DNA from: Haematobia irritans
Taxonomy: Eukaryota > Arthropoda > Insecta > Diptera > Muscidae
Length of the DNA: 64,000 nt
Direction: 5' to 3'
NCBI RefSeq assembly: GCF_050003625.1
Contig: NC_134398.1
Coordinates: forward strand, 103,418,468-103,482,467
Shown here in pieces: positions 10,678 through 20,960 of this stretch; within the stretch, counting starts at the first letter, position 1; every line of letters starts with the position of its first letter. The notes beneath the pieces are model-generated. The model did not search any database, was not told the origin of the DNA, and saw only the letters and a program-made list of their open reading frames with translations. The position numbers were made by a program, and so were the translations under genes.

Positions 10678-11693
10678 ATAATCCCATAAATTTTCAATTG
10701 GGTTTATATCTGGGCTTTGTGGTGGTGTTTCCATTACGTGGGGAACATTACACAAAAGCCATGATCGAACTTTATAGGCTTTATGTTTCGGATCATTATC
10801 TTAATAGAAGTACCAGCCCTCACTAAGTCCCAGTTTCCGAACACTATGGGGAATATTTTGCTTGAGGATATCTAAATATACATTTTGGTCCATGACTCCA
10901 TCAATAAAATGCAATGATCCAGGTCCTGTTGCGGAAAAAGAGCCCCAAACCATCACTGATCCTACATGTTTCACGGTCGGTTTAAGATTTGGGCCCCCAC
11001 ACAATCGGTTTACCATCTGAGCCAAAAACATTGAATTTGCTCTCGCCTTTAAATAAGACATTGCTCCAAAACAAAAAACTTTGTTCTCGTGTTCCTTCGC
11101 GAAATCCTTTTTGATTACGCTTGCTTATAAGTGGTTTCTCTCTTGCCTTTCTTCCATTTAGGCCGGCCCTGTGAAGCACGTTTATTATGGTGGATGGGCT
11201 AGCTTTTTTACCTAGCTCATTTTCAGCTAAAGAAGCAAGTTTTGGAGCACTTAGAAAGGGGGAACATTTTGTTTTTCTTACTAGAAAGCGTTCTTCAGCA
11301 TCCGAAAAAATTTTATTGTAAGCTTTCTTTGCCTTATTTTCCACAGAATTCCTCATCTTGAAGCGTTTTATAACATCGTGTACGGTCGAATGGCTTCTAT
11401 TAACCATTTTCGAGATTACTACAAAACAATTCCATGCACTGAATTGCATAAACAATTTATGGGTCATTAATGCATTCGTCCGAGTTTGGCTTGCGCACTA
11501 TTTTTTAGGTACCAGTTGTTTTTCTGATCCAGTTTTTCTTGGCTTTCGTGCATGATGGATTTCCGTTTTGTTTTCAAATGCTTAAGGTATAGGCATACAA
11601 ACAACGATCCTGATTCCTTGATTCAAATTTTGTCCAAATTATAACAGATCATTATAATTTGCTTCAGTGTCCGAGTTTGGCTTGGACTGACTG
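10678..11693 (-). pseudogene. Tc1-like transposase, truncated and mutated (copy A)
   Basis: Minus-strand Tc1/mariner DDE transposase. 11467-10982 holds the helix-turn-helix and linker (NRSHSTVHDVIKRFK, LSAPKLASLAENELGKKASP), ending KFNVFGSDGKPIVW. The usual SDESKF is GESKF, so the first catalytic Asp is lost. 11061-10801 continues GSVMVWGSFSATGPGSLHFIDG to a stop where QDNDPKH is expected. Past it, DNDPKHKAYKV and SPDINPIENLW supply the last two acidic residues. The sequence stops abruptly at 10678 against gypsy DNA. Its other end, near 11693, has an inverted-repeat-like terminus (gtccgagtttggcttg), repeated as a subterminal copy at 11476. Confidence 0.85.
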
Positions 11694-11699
11694 TATATT

Positions 11700-12383
11700 G
11701 CACTTTCTATTTGGTGAATGTTGTACAGTGATTATGGTGATAATTTTCTGCAATCCCTTATCAATCAATAAGTGGACTGTGTGTTCGTATGGTAGTAGTT
11801 TTGACTGATTCGTTTCATGAAATCAGAGATGTTCTTATATCCAGTACGTATGTGCAGAAGTTCTTTTGGATATCGCCAGCGAAGATTATTGATAATTTTA
11901 AGGCATTTGTTTTGAACTACCTTTAATTTCTTGGTGTGTGATTTTGCTGTTTTATACCACAAGGGACATGCAAAAGTTAGCATTGGTCTAATAATAGACT
12001 TAAATATAAGGTTCTTGTTTCTAGAATTGAGATGTGAACGATAGTTTATTAACGACCAAAGAGACTTTATTATTTTTGAACTTTTTTGGTGGTTTCGGTT
12101 TAATATTTTTGTTTGCCAAACGTCAATTTTTTATCCAGATGAATTCCTAAGTATTTCACCTCATCAATAATTAGAATTTGGCCATCGCCAATCGATATGT
12201 CACGAGCAGGAAGGCGCTTAGGTGACTTATTAAAAGGAAATATTATTATATATTTCCATTTTTTTAAGTATTTAGTACAGCTTACTAGACCTCTTCCCAT
12301 CTTTTAGAGTAAAGCAGATGTAAATTTACTGGACGAGATCAGTGCTGTATCATCTGCATAATATGCTGCACTTACATGCATCC
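11700..12383 (-). pseudogene. Jockey-type RT, C-terminal part (J2, copy A)
   Basis: Minus-strand relic of a LINE ORF2. YYADDTALISSS (about 12370-12330) is the RT catalytic motif. Next come ISIGDGQILIIDEVKYLGIHL (12300-12100) and the C-terminal CPLWYKTAKSHTKKLKVVQN ... WRYPKELLHIRTGY (11983-11765), which Jockey-clade RTs carry. It is separated from its upstream half (14090-14220) by an inserted repeat element. It belongs to a different subfamily from J1. Confidence 0.8.
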
Positions 12384-14084
12384 TCACAAAAAATCGCTTC
12401 TGTAACATATACTCCCAAACACATTTTGCTTCAAGCATATACATTTTTGGGTATTGCCCAAACATTTATATGTTTGATCTCTTCCAATATATAATATGTT
12501 TGAAAGCATATTGGTCTAAACAATATATGTTTGGGTAGTCTAAGTTCCAAACATTTTGTATTTTTGCATACAAATTCAATAATGTTGTCTTCCAAAAAAC
12601 AATATGTTATTATGTGAACATATAATATGTTTGGAAGCATTTTGCACCCAAAAATATTATATGCTTAAAAAAAATTCTCCCAAACAATATTGTGCTCAAA
12701 ATTTTATTTATTTATATATTTACAATCATAATGAATTATGAAAATAAACAGGTAATATAGGTGCTAACAACATAGGTTTTCGACCTGGGGCCAAATCACC
12801 GCAGTCGAAATCGAGTACTTCGTCGTCGTAATGTAGTTTACGCAAATCACCGCAGTCGTTATCGAATTGTTTCTACTCCAAGTTGAACACGATAGGTAGC
12901 ATGCTATCGAAAACGAAATATGTAGTGATTTTTGAGCAGAAAAAAGGTAAACAAAAAGAAACAAGTAGTTGGTGAAAATGGATGTATTATTTATATATTT
13001 TGGCAAAATACATTTAAGAAAATATAATATTACTTGCATTTAGGGAAACGGAACAAAGAAAGGAATGCTCAGTAGCCGCTTGAAAAAAACTCATTTTTCA
13101 AGAACATATTTAAAAACGAAAGAGTCTTTTAAATCTATGGATGTTAAAAACACAATTAGTTAAAAGCACAAACTTCAAAATAGAATCACTTACAGGCAAT
13201 GCACCTCAGGCAAACGACTGATTTTGTCTCGAATATTTTTCCTTACTAATGCCACTTTGTACTCATCCTCTGAATCCGAAGACGAGGAAAACAAAAACAC
13301 ATGGATTCATAATAATTTTTACACATATACATATTTTGATCACAAAAAGTTATTTTGAAATCATCTTTTGCTTCCAATTTCTTATTACCATATGTTTACA
13401 GCAATGTAAAAAAAAGTAGTAGACAAAATAAATTACGATCGAATGCGGTGATCCAAAATTTTACAGCGATCGAAATGTTTCTCGATACGAAACAGAACTC
13501 GATGACGAATGCGGTGATTTGGCCCCTGAATGCTCAAAATTTTGTTTCTGCCTAATTGTATATTCCCCCACATCTTTCTCACTTCCACGAGATTTTTTAG
13601 TTCTTAGCACCTTTTTCTGTAATACAAACATTGTAGAAGAAATTATTCAATTGTATGATTTTTTTTATTTTAATTTTACCTTTTGCCGGACGGGGATTCG
13701 AACAGCGGACCACACAGTTTGTAAGGATCAAAGAAGTAGCTGATCAATTGCCCAAGGAAAAATAAAATGTTAATTTTGTAATAACAAGCAACAACCACCA
13801 ACTTAATTCAATATCGCTCCCTGTTAAATAGCGCTCCAAGCTACTAAACACATATATGTTTATAGGCTATTTCTAAATTAATATATGTTTGCATCCAAGC
13901 ATATTATATTTACAAACATTTTATGTCCCAAACATAATATGTTCTAACATATTAACATATATGTCCCAAACATGTTATGCTAGTTTATGAACATTATATG
14001 CTTGCACTCAAAAATATTGTGTTTAAAAATTTGTGTTCCAAACATATAATGTTTATAGCCAAACATATGAAAAACAGTATTTTT
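12384..14084. mobile_element. Non-autonomous element rich in CAAACATATATGTTTG palindromes (copy A)
   Basis: Splits a Jockey RT between its QGSVLSPLLYSLYTSDF block and its YYADDT block, so it is an insertion. The candidate target duplication is CATCC (12379-12383, 14085-14089). Both arms (12400-12700 and 13840-14080) consist of many variants of a palindromic unit around CCAAACATATATGTTTGG. Terminal repeats are weak, so the boundaries are inferred from the interrupted gene. It is itself split by the element at 12785-13528. No coding capacity is seen. Confidence 0.5.
12785..13528. mobile_element. Nested MITE with CWGGGGCCAAATCACCGCA ends (copy A)
   Basis: Inverted termini: ctggggccaaatcaccgca at 12785 and the complement of caggggccaaatcaccgca ending at 13528. 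Each end repeats the inner part once more in direct orientation (aaatcaccgcagtcg near 12844; gaatgcggtgat near 13442). The paired subterminal repeats resemble transposase-binding sites. Flanks show no clear target duplication. It lies inside the palindrome-rich element. Confidence 0.6.
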
Positions 14085-14089
14085 CATCC

Positions 14090-14220
14090 GTGTGGGTAGG
14101 AGGTTTAAAATCGGAGGTATACAACGAGTATAACAAGGGGGAAAGAACAGACCCCTGCTGTTATAGTTTTTGTACTAGAATGGGATCCATTAACATGAAC
14201 AATAAAAAGTATAAAATTAA
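14090..14220 (-). pseudogene. Jockey-type RT, central fragment (J2, copy A)
   Basis: The minus strand reads IVHVNGSHSSTKTITAGV, then, after a small deletion, GSVLSPLLYSLYTSDFKPPT. This is the RT segment around the GVPQGSVL motif, lying immediately upstream of the YADD block found at 12370. It confirms that 12384-14084 is an insert. Confidence 0.7.
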
Positions 14221-14906
14221 GTGCAAATAAAACAAAAGAAGAAAAAACTTCTATCGAAATTATTGAAACTATTGAATTAAATGGTGTTAACTATATTTTA
14301 AAATAATAAAAATGTGTAAAACTTGTTTTAAATTTGTTATAAAATTTATATTTTTCATTCTCATTATTACGTGTTCGTTCGTCCATAAATGTAAATTTTA
14401 ACTAGAGTTTTAGTTGTGTTCCCCCTGAAGTCACCAATGGGATTTTTTGTGGTTTACTAGTTAATATTTCAAGATTATAAATTGATAAAATCAGCTGCTT
14501 TCTTTTGCCCCTCTTTGTGTTAACTCCCTAATACCGATGTGGTCTTGTTTTTTTTATATCCAAATATGAATTTTTGTGTGGTGTTTGTTAACACTAGTTT
14601 ACACTGAAAATGTACATTTGAAGACTTTTCTTGTGTATTTTGATCTGCTGAACTCGAAAATGAAGGTTAATTTTTTATGGAACCGTTTTTGAGATATCCC
14701 GTTATTTTTAGTTTTTCTGACTTTTTTCATTAAACAAATTATAACTCGAGCTAGAAATGTCTGATTATATCGTTGTACTTGAATGCAAGGTATTGGGATG
14801 ACGAACAAATGTGTATAATTGGATCTGTGATAAGTTAAGTGGTTCAAAATATATCGATGAAAATAGGGCGAAACAATCTTCTTTTACAATGACTTTATAT
14901 ATAATA
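14221..14906. other. Unassigned AT-rich sequence (copy A)
   Basis: About 690 bases with no convincing coding frame or terminal repeats. It lies between the Jockey RT relic and the LOA fragment and recurs at 20275-20960. It may be non-coding DNA of another dead element. Confidence 0.4.
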
Positions 14907-16283
14907 GGAATAGGTATAGGAAATCGTTCAATATGATGATACCGGAAATACCAGAGACAAATATGAGCACTGTGCAAGTTATCGAACACGCAGTGGAGAG
15001 GATTACTAAGGCCTTCAACATTTCACTGAAAGCTGTATGCCCTAAAGGGAAGCCAAGGGGGAAAAATCGACCACCATGGTGGTCTACGGAGTTAGGTAAT
15101 ATGAGGAAATCGTGCAGGAAGCTCTTTAACAAAGCAAAGTCCACCAGAGCTCCTGTGGATTGGGACGCATACAAGAAGAATCTGAGAGGATACAAGCGAG
15201 AACTGAGAAAGGCTCAGCATAACTCTTGGAATGATTACTGCAGCAGCATTGAGAATACGTCCGAGGCTTCCAGACTACGGAAGGTGCTACAAGAAGAATC
15301 TGAGAGGATACAAGCGAGAACTGAGAAAGGCTCAGCATAACTCTTGGAATGATTACTGCAGCAGCATTGAGAATACGTCCGAGGCTTCCAGACTTCGGAA
15401 GGTTCTAGCATCCACGAGCTCCGCTCCAGGTTTCATTAAAACATCGGAGGGCAATTGGACAACGTCCAGTGAGGAGACGCTGGAGGTACTATTGGACACA
15501 CATTTTCCCGGAAATCAGACGGTTGAACCATGCACTGGCGGTGCCACAGTGGCTCAGCGGTCGTTTCCTATCGAGGAAATTGTATCAGAATCTAGAATAA
15601 AATGGGCGTTAAATAGCTTTGGATCATTCAAATCCCCCGGACCTGATGGAATTACTCCGGCGGAGTTAAAAGCGGTGGCTGACAGAATTATCCCCTGGTT
15701 GTCGGCGATATATATAGGATGTATCAACTTAGCATATATTCCACGAAAGTGGAGAGAATCAAAAGTCGTTTTCATACCTAAAGCGGGAAAAGCCTCTCAC
15801 TCGAATGCGAAGGATTTCCGACCAATCATCTTATCATCATTCCTACTTAAGACTCTGGAGAGGATGATAGATATTTATCTTAGAACTAGCGTCGATTCAA
15901 GTTTGCTCTCGAAACGACAACATGCATACTCGAAAGGCAGGTCTACTGAGACCGCATTACATGAACTAGTCAGCTTTATTGAAAGCTCACTATCTGTCAA
16001 AGAATACACAATCGTGGCGTTTCTAGACATCGAAGGGGCGTTCAATAACGTTCATCCGAGCTCGATATTAAATGGACTGACAACTCTGAATGTTGATCCA
16101 GGTATACTTAGGCTGTTAGACGAACTTCTAAGGAAGACGCATTTCAGCCACACTAGGACAAGCAAACATGCAAAGGTATGTGAACAGAGGCACTCCTCAA
16201 GGAGGAGTTCTATCACCTCTTCTTTGGAATGTTGCTATAAACGACCTTCTGGTTTCCCTAGAAAAAGAAAGGATACAAGTGGT
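14907..16283 (+). pseudogene. LOA ORF2 fragment (LOA-A), truncated at both ends
   Basis: Begins mid-ORF2 at the NRYRESFNMMIPEIPETN block after the endonuclease and runs through the first half of the RT (GPDGITPAE, KAGKASHSNAKDFRPI, FLDIEGAFNNVHP). A 118-bp internal duplication (15170-15405) shifts the frame, and a 2-base deletion near 16138 breaks it again before GTPQGG. It is cut at 16283 and joined to gypsy sequence. Same family as LOA-1. Confidence 0.85.
15170..15405 (+). repeat. 118-bp tandem duplication inside LOA-A
   Basis: The block beginning tacaagaagaatctgagagg is repeated head to tail (15170-15287 and 15288-15405). 118 is not a multiple of three, so ORF2 is frameshifted. The same repeat sits in copy B, so it predates the 6-kb duplication. 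Confidence 0.9.
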
Positions 16284-16726
16284 ATCCGAATCTTTAGAAT
16301 CTATTATAAAGAAACAATATAAGACATCACTTGGTCTACCTAAAGAAGCAAAATCAATTTTCAATAAGGAACGGGAATTGCCATACGCTCTAATCGAAAA
16401 AGTGAATCAAGAATTGGTTCAATTGGAGTCAGCAGGAATTATCGAAAAAAATTGAAACCAGTGACTGGAGTTCACCCCTAGTTGTGATTCCTAAAGCGGA
16501 TGGAGGAATAAGGCTGTGTGTTAACTACAAAGTCGGAGTCAATGAGCATCTTGTAGAATTGAAGATATTCTAACACCTTACGAGATTCGAGATTCTTCTG
16601 CAAACTTGACTTATTTAAAGCCTACTTACATGTACCTGTCGATGAAGAATCCAGCCGAATACAAACAATGTCAACTCACCCAGGGATAAAAACGTCACCA
16701 ACGGAGTTCAACCGGATCATAATGAG
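16284..16726 (+). pseudogene. Gypsy RT N-terminal fragment at the duplication junction
   Basis: Starts abruptly after LOA sequence. 16284-16455 encodes SLESIIKKQYKTSLGLPKEA, then RELPYALIEKVNQELVQLES, the pre-RT and first RT region of a Ty3/gypsy element. The rest repeats the broken RT of 10350-10677 and runs into the copy-B Tc1 fragment. This copy keeps the segment deleted ahead of copy A. Confidence 0.75.
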
Positions 16727-17746
16727 ATAATCCCATAAATTTTCAATTGGGTTTATATCTGGGCTTTGTGGTGGTGTTTCCATTACGTGGGGAACATTAC
16801 ATAAAAGCCATGATCGAACTTTATAGGCTTTATGTTTCGGATCATTATCTTAATAGAAGTACCAGCCCTCACTAAGTCCCAGTTTCCGAACACTATGGGG
16901 AATATTTTGCTTGAGGATATCTAAATATACATTTTGGTCCATGACTCCATCAATAAAATGCAATGATCCAGGTCCTGTTGCGGAAAAAGAGCCCCAAACC
17001 ATCACTGATCCTACATGTTTCACGGTCGGTTTAAGATTTGGCCCCCCACACAATCGGTTTACCATCTGAGCCAAAAACATTGAATTTGCTCTCGCCTTTA
17101 AATAAGACATTGCTCCAAAACAAAAAACTTTGTTCTCGTGTTCCTTCGCGAAATCCTTTTTGATTATGCTTGCTTATAAGTGGTTTCTCTCTTGCCTTTC
17201 TTCCATTTAGGCCGGCCCTGTGAAGCACGTTTCTTATGGTGGATGGGCTAGCTTTTTTACCTAGCTCATTTTCAGCTAAAGAAGCAAGTTTTGGAGCACT
17301 TAGAAAGGGGGAACATTTTGTTTTTCTTACTAGAAAGCGTTCTTCAGCATCCGAAAAAATTTTATTGTAAGCTTTCTTTGCCTTATTTTCCACAGAATTC
17401 CTCATCTTGAAGCGTTTTATAACATCGTGTACGGTCGAATGGCTTCTATTAACCATTTTCGAGATTACTACAAAACAATTCCATGCACTGAATTGCATAA
17501 ACAATTTATGGGTCATTAATGCATTCGTCCGAGTTTGGCCTGCGCACTATTTTTTAGGTACCAGTTGTTTTTCTGATCCAGTTTTTCTTGGCTTTCGTGC
17601 ATGATGGATTTCCGTTTTGTTTTCAAATGCTTAAGGTATAGGCATACAAACAACGATTTTCCTGATTCCTTGATTCAAATTTTGTCCAAATTATAACAGA
17701 TCATTATAATTTGCTTCAGTGTCCGAGTTTGGCTTGGACTGACTGT
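16727..17746 (-). pseudogene. Tc1-like transposase, truncated and mutated (copy B)
   Basis: Copy of the 10678-11693 relic, with the same lost first catalytic residue, the same stop before DNDPKH and the same truncation. Base differences include RNVLHRAG here for INVLHRAG in copy A, and GAKS for GPKS. Shared lesions show the element was dead before duplication. Confidence 0.85.
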
Positions 17747-17751
17747 ATATT

Positions 17752-18435
17752 GCACTTTCTATTTGGTGAATGTTGTACAGTGATTATGGTGATAATTTTC
17801 TGCAATCCCTTATCAATCAATAAGTGGACTGTGTGTTCGTATGGTAGTAGTTTTGACTGATTCGTTTCATGAAATCAGAGATGTTCTTATATCCAGTACG
17901 TATGTGCAGAAGTTCTTTTGGATATCGCCAGCGAAGATTATTGATAATTTTAAGGCATTTGTTTTGAACTACCTTTAATTTCTTGGTGTGTGATTTTGCT
18001 GTTTTATACCACAAGGGACATGCAAAAGTTAGCATTGGTCTAATAATAGACTTAAATATAAGGTTCTTGTTTCTAGAATTGAGATGTGAACGATAGTTTA
18101 TTAACGACCAAAGAGACTTTATTATTTTTGAACTTTTTTGGTGGTTTCGGTTTAATATTTTTGTTTGCCAAACGTCAATTTTTTATCCAGATGAATTCCT
18201 AAGTATTTCACCTCATCAATAATTAGAATTTGGCCATCGCCAATCGATATGTCACGAGCAGGAAGGCGCTTAGGTGACTTATTAAAAGGAAATATTATTA
18301 TATATTTCCATTTTTTTAAGTATTTAGTACAGCTTACTAGACCTCTTCCCATCTTTTAGAGTAAAGCAGATGTAAATTTACTGGACGAGATCAGTGCTGT
18401 ATCATCTGCATAATATGCTGCACTTACATGCATCC
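17752..18435 (-). pseudogene. Jockey-type RT, C-terminal part (J2, copy B)
   Basis: Duplicate of 11700-12383, with the same three open stretches ending in the YADDTALISSS, DEVKYLGIHL and WRYPKELLHIRTGY blocks. Confidence 0.8.
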
Positions 18436-20138
18436 TCACAAAAAATCGCTTCTGTAACATATACTCCCAAACACATTTTGCTTCAAGCATATACATTTTT
18501 GGGTATTGCCCAAACATTTATATGTTTGATCTCTTCCAATATATAATATGTTTGAAAGCATATTGGTCTAAACAATATATGTTTGGGTAGTCTAAGTTCC
18601 AAACATTTTGTATTTTTGCATACAAATTCAATAATGTTGTCTTCCAAAAAACAATATGTTATTATGTGAACATATAATATGTTTGGAAGCATTTTGCACC
18701 CAAAAATATTATATGCTTAAAAAAAATTCTCCCAAACAATATTGTGCTCAAAATTTTATTTATTTATATATTTACAATCATAATGAATTATGAAAATAAA
18801 CAGGTAATATAGGTGCTAACAACATAGGTTTTCGACCTGGGGCCAAATCACCGCAGTCGAAATCGAGTACTTCGTCGTCGTAATGTAGTTTACGCAAATC
18901 ACCGCAGTCGTTATCGAATTGTTTCTACTCCAAGTTGAACACGATAGGTAGCATGCTATCGAAAACGAAATATGTAGTGATTTTTGAGCAGAAAAAAGGT
19001 AAACAAAAAGAAACAAATAGTTGATGAAAATGGATGTATTATTTATATATTTTGGCAAAATACATTTAAGAAAATATAATATTACTTGCATTTAGGGAAA
19101 CGGAACAAAGAAAGGAATGCTCAGTAGCCGCTTGAAAAAAAACTCATTTTTCAAGAACATATTTAAAAACGAAAGAGTCTTTTAAATCTATGGATGTTAA
19201 AAACACAATTAGATAAAAGCACAAACTTCAAAATAGAATCACTTACAGGCAATGCACCTCAGGCAAACGACTGATTTTGTCTCGAATATTTTTCCTTACT
19301 AATGCCACTTTGTACTCATCCTCTGAATCCGAAGACGAGGAAAACAAAAACACATGGATTCATAATAATTTTTACACATATACATATTTTGATCACAAAA
19401 AGTTATTTTGAAATCATCTTTTGCTTCCAATTTCTTATTATCATATGTTTACAGCAATGTAAAAAAAAAGTAGTAGACAAAATAAATTACGATCGAATGC
19501 GGTGATCCAAAATTTTACAGCGATCGAAATGTTTCTCGATACGAAACAGAACTCGATGACGAATGCGGTGATTTGGCCCCTGAATGCTCAAAATTTTGTT
19601 TCTGCCTAATTGTATATTCCCCCACACCTTTCTCACTTCCACGAGATTTTTTAGTTCTTAGCACCTTTTTCTGTAATACAAACATTGTAGAAGAAATTAT
19701 TCAATTGTATGATTTTTTTTATTTTAATTTTACCTTTTGCCGGACGGGGATTCGAACAGCGGACCACACAGTTTGTAAGGATCAAAGAAGTAGCTGATCA
19801 ATTGCCCAAGGAAAAATAAAATGTTAATTTTGTAATAACAAGCAACAACCACCAACTTAATTCAATATCGCTCCCTGTTAAATAGCGCTCCAAGCTACTA
19901 AACACATATATGTTTATAGGCTATTTCTAAATTAATATATGTTTGCATCCAAGCATATTATATTTACAAACATTTTATGTCCCAAACATAATATGTTCTA
20001 ACATATTAACATATATGTCCCAAACATGTTATGCTAGTTTATGAACATTATATGCTTGCACTCAAAAATATTGTGTTTAAAAATTTGTGTTCCAAACATA
20101 TAATGTTTATAGCCAAACATATGAAAAACAGTATTTTT
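18436..20138. mobile_element. Palindrome-rich non-autonomous element (copy B)
   Basis: Duplicate of 12384-14084, with the same arms of CAAACATA/TATGTTTG units and the same nested MITE. Confidence 0.5.
18837..19582. mobile_element. Nested MITE with CWGGGGCCAAATCACCGCA ends (copy B)
   Basis: Duplicate of 12785-13528, including the subterminal repeat pairs; it differs by single bases and short A-run indels. Confidence 0.6.
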
Positions 20139-20143
20139 CATCC

Positions 20144-20274
20144 GTGTGGGTAGGAGGTTTAAAATCGGAGGTATACAACGAGTATAACAAGGGGGAAAGA
20201 ACAGACCCCTGCTGTTATAGTTTTTGTACTAGAATGGGATCCATTAACATGAACAATAAAAAGTATAAAATTAA
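20144..20274 (-). pseudogene. Jockey-type RT, central fragment (J2, copy B)
   Basis: Duplicate of 14090-14220, with the same GV--GSVLSPLLYSLYTSDF block and the same small deletion. Confidence 0.7.
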
Positions 20275-20960
20275 GTGCAAATAAAACAAAAGAAGAAAAA
20301 ACTTCTATCGAAATTATTGAAACTATTGAATTAAATGGTGTTAACTATATTTTAAAATAATAAAAATGTGTAAAACTTGTTTTAAATTTGTTATAAAATT
20401 TATATTTTTCATTCTCATTATTACGTGTTCGTTCGTCCATAAATGTAAATTTTAACTAGAGTTTTAGTTGTGTTCCCCCTGAAGTCACCAATGGGATTTT
20501 TTGTGGTTTACTAGTTAATATTTCAAGATTATAAATTGATAAAATCAGCTGCTTTCTTTTGCCCCTCTTTGTGTTAACTCCCTAATACCGATGTGGTCTT
20601 GTTTTTTTTATATCCAAATATGAATTTTTGTGTGGTGTTTGTTAACACTAGTTTACACTGAAAATGTACATTTGAAGACTTTTCTTGTGTATTTTGATCT
20701 GCTGAACTCGAAAATGAAGGTTAATTTTTTATGGAACCGTTTTTGAGATATCCCGTTATTTTTAGTTTTTCTGACTTTTTTCATTAAACAAATTATAACT
20801 CGAGCTAGAAATGTCTGATTATATCGTTGTACTTGAATGCAAGGTATTGGGATGACGAACAAATGTGTATAATAGGATCTGTGATAAGTTAAGTGGTTCA
20901 AAATATATCGATGAAAATAGGGCGAAACAATCTTCTTTTACAATGACTTTATATATAATA
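20275..20960. other. Unassigned AT-rich sequence (copy B)
   Basis: Duplicate of 14221-14906. No gene, terminal repeat or recognised element seen. Confidence 0.4.

Larger units (their letters stand above)
10350..16283. repeat. Tandem segmental duplication, copy A
   Basis: From aaagtgaatcaagaattggt (10350) to acaagtggt (16283) this sequence matches 16399-22339 almost base for base, offset 6049-6056. Shared contents: gypsy RT scrap, broken Tc1 transposase, Jockey RT fragment with two nested elements, unassigned AT-rich DNA, and a LOA ORF2 fragment with a 118-bp internal repeat. Differences are single bases and short indels, for example a 2-base loss near 16138 that breaks the LOA frame only here. 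Confidence 0.93.

Noticed and set aside
12431..13039. Short ORFs in the palindrome-rich element and nested MITE
   Set aside because: Low-complexity translations of repeats; no conserved motif.
13682..13755. tRNA-like sequence on the minus strand (GTTCGAATCCCCGTCCGGC)
   Set aside because: The T-loop-like motif is present, but no acceptor stem or convincing D-arm pairs with it, and it lies inside a repeat element (also at 19737). At best a tRNA-derived relic.
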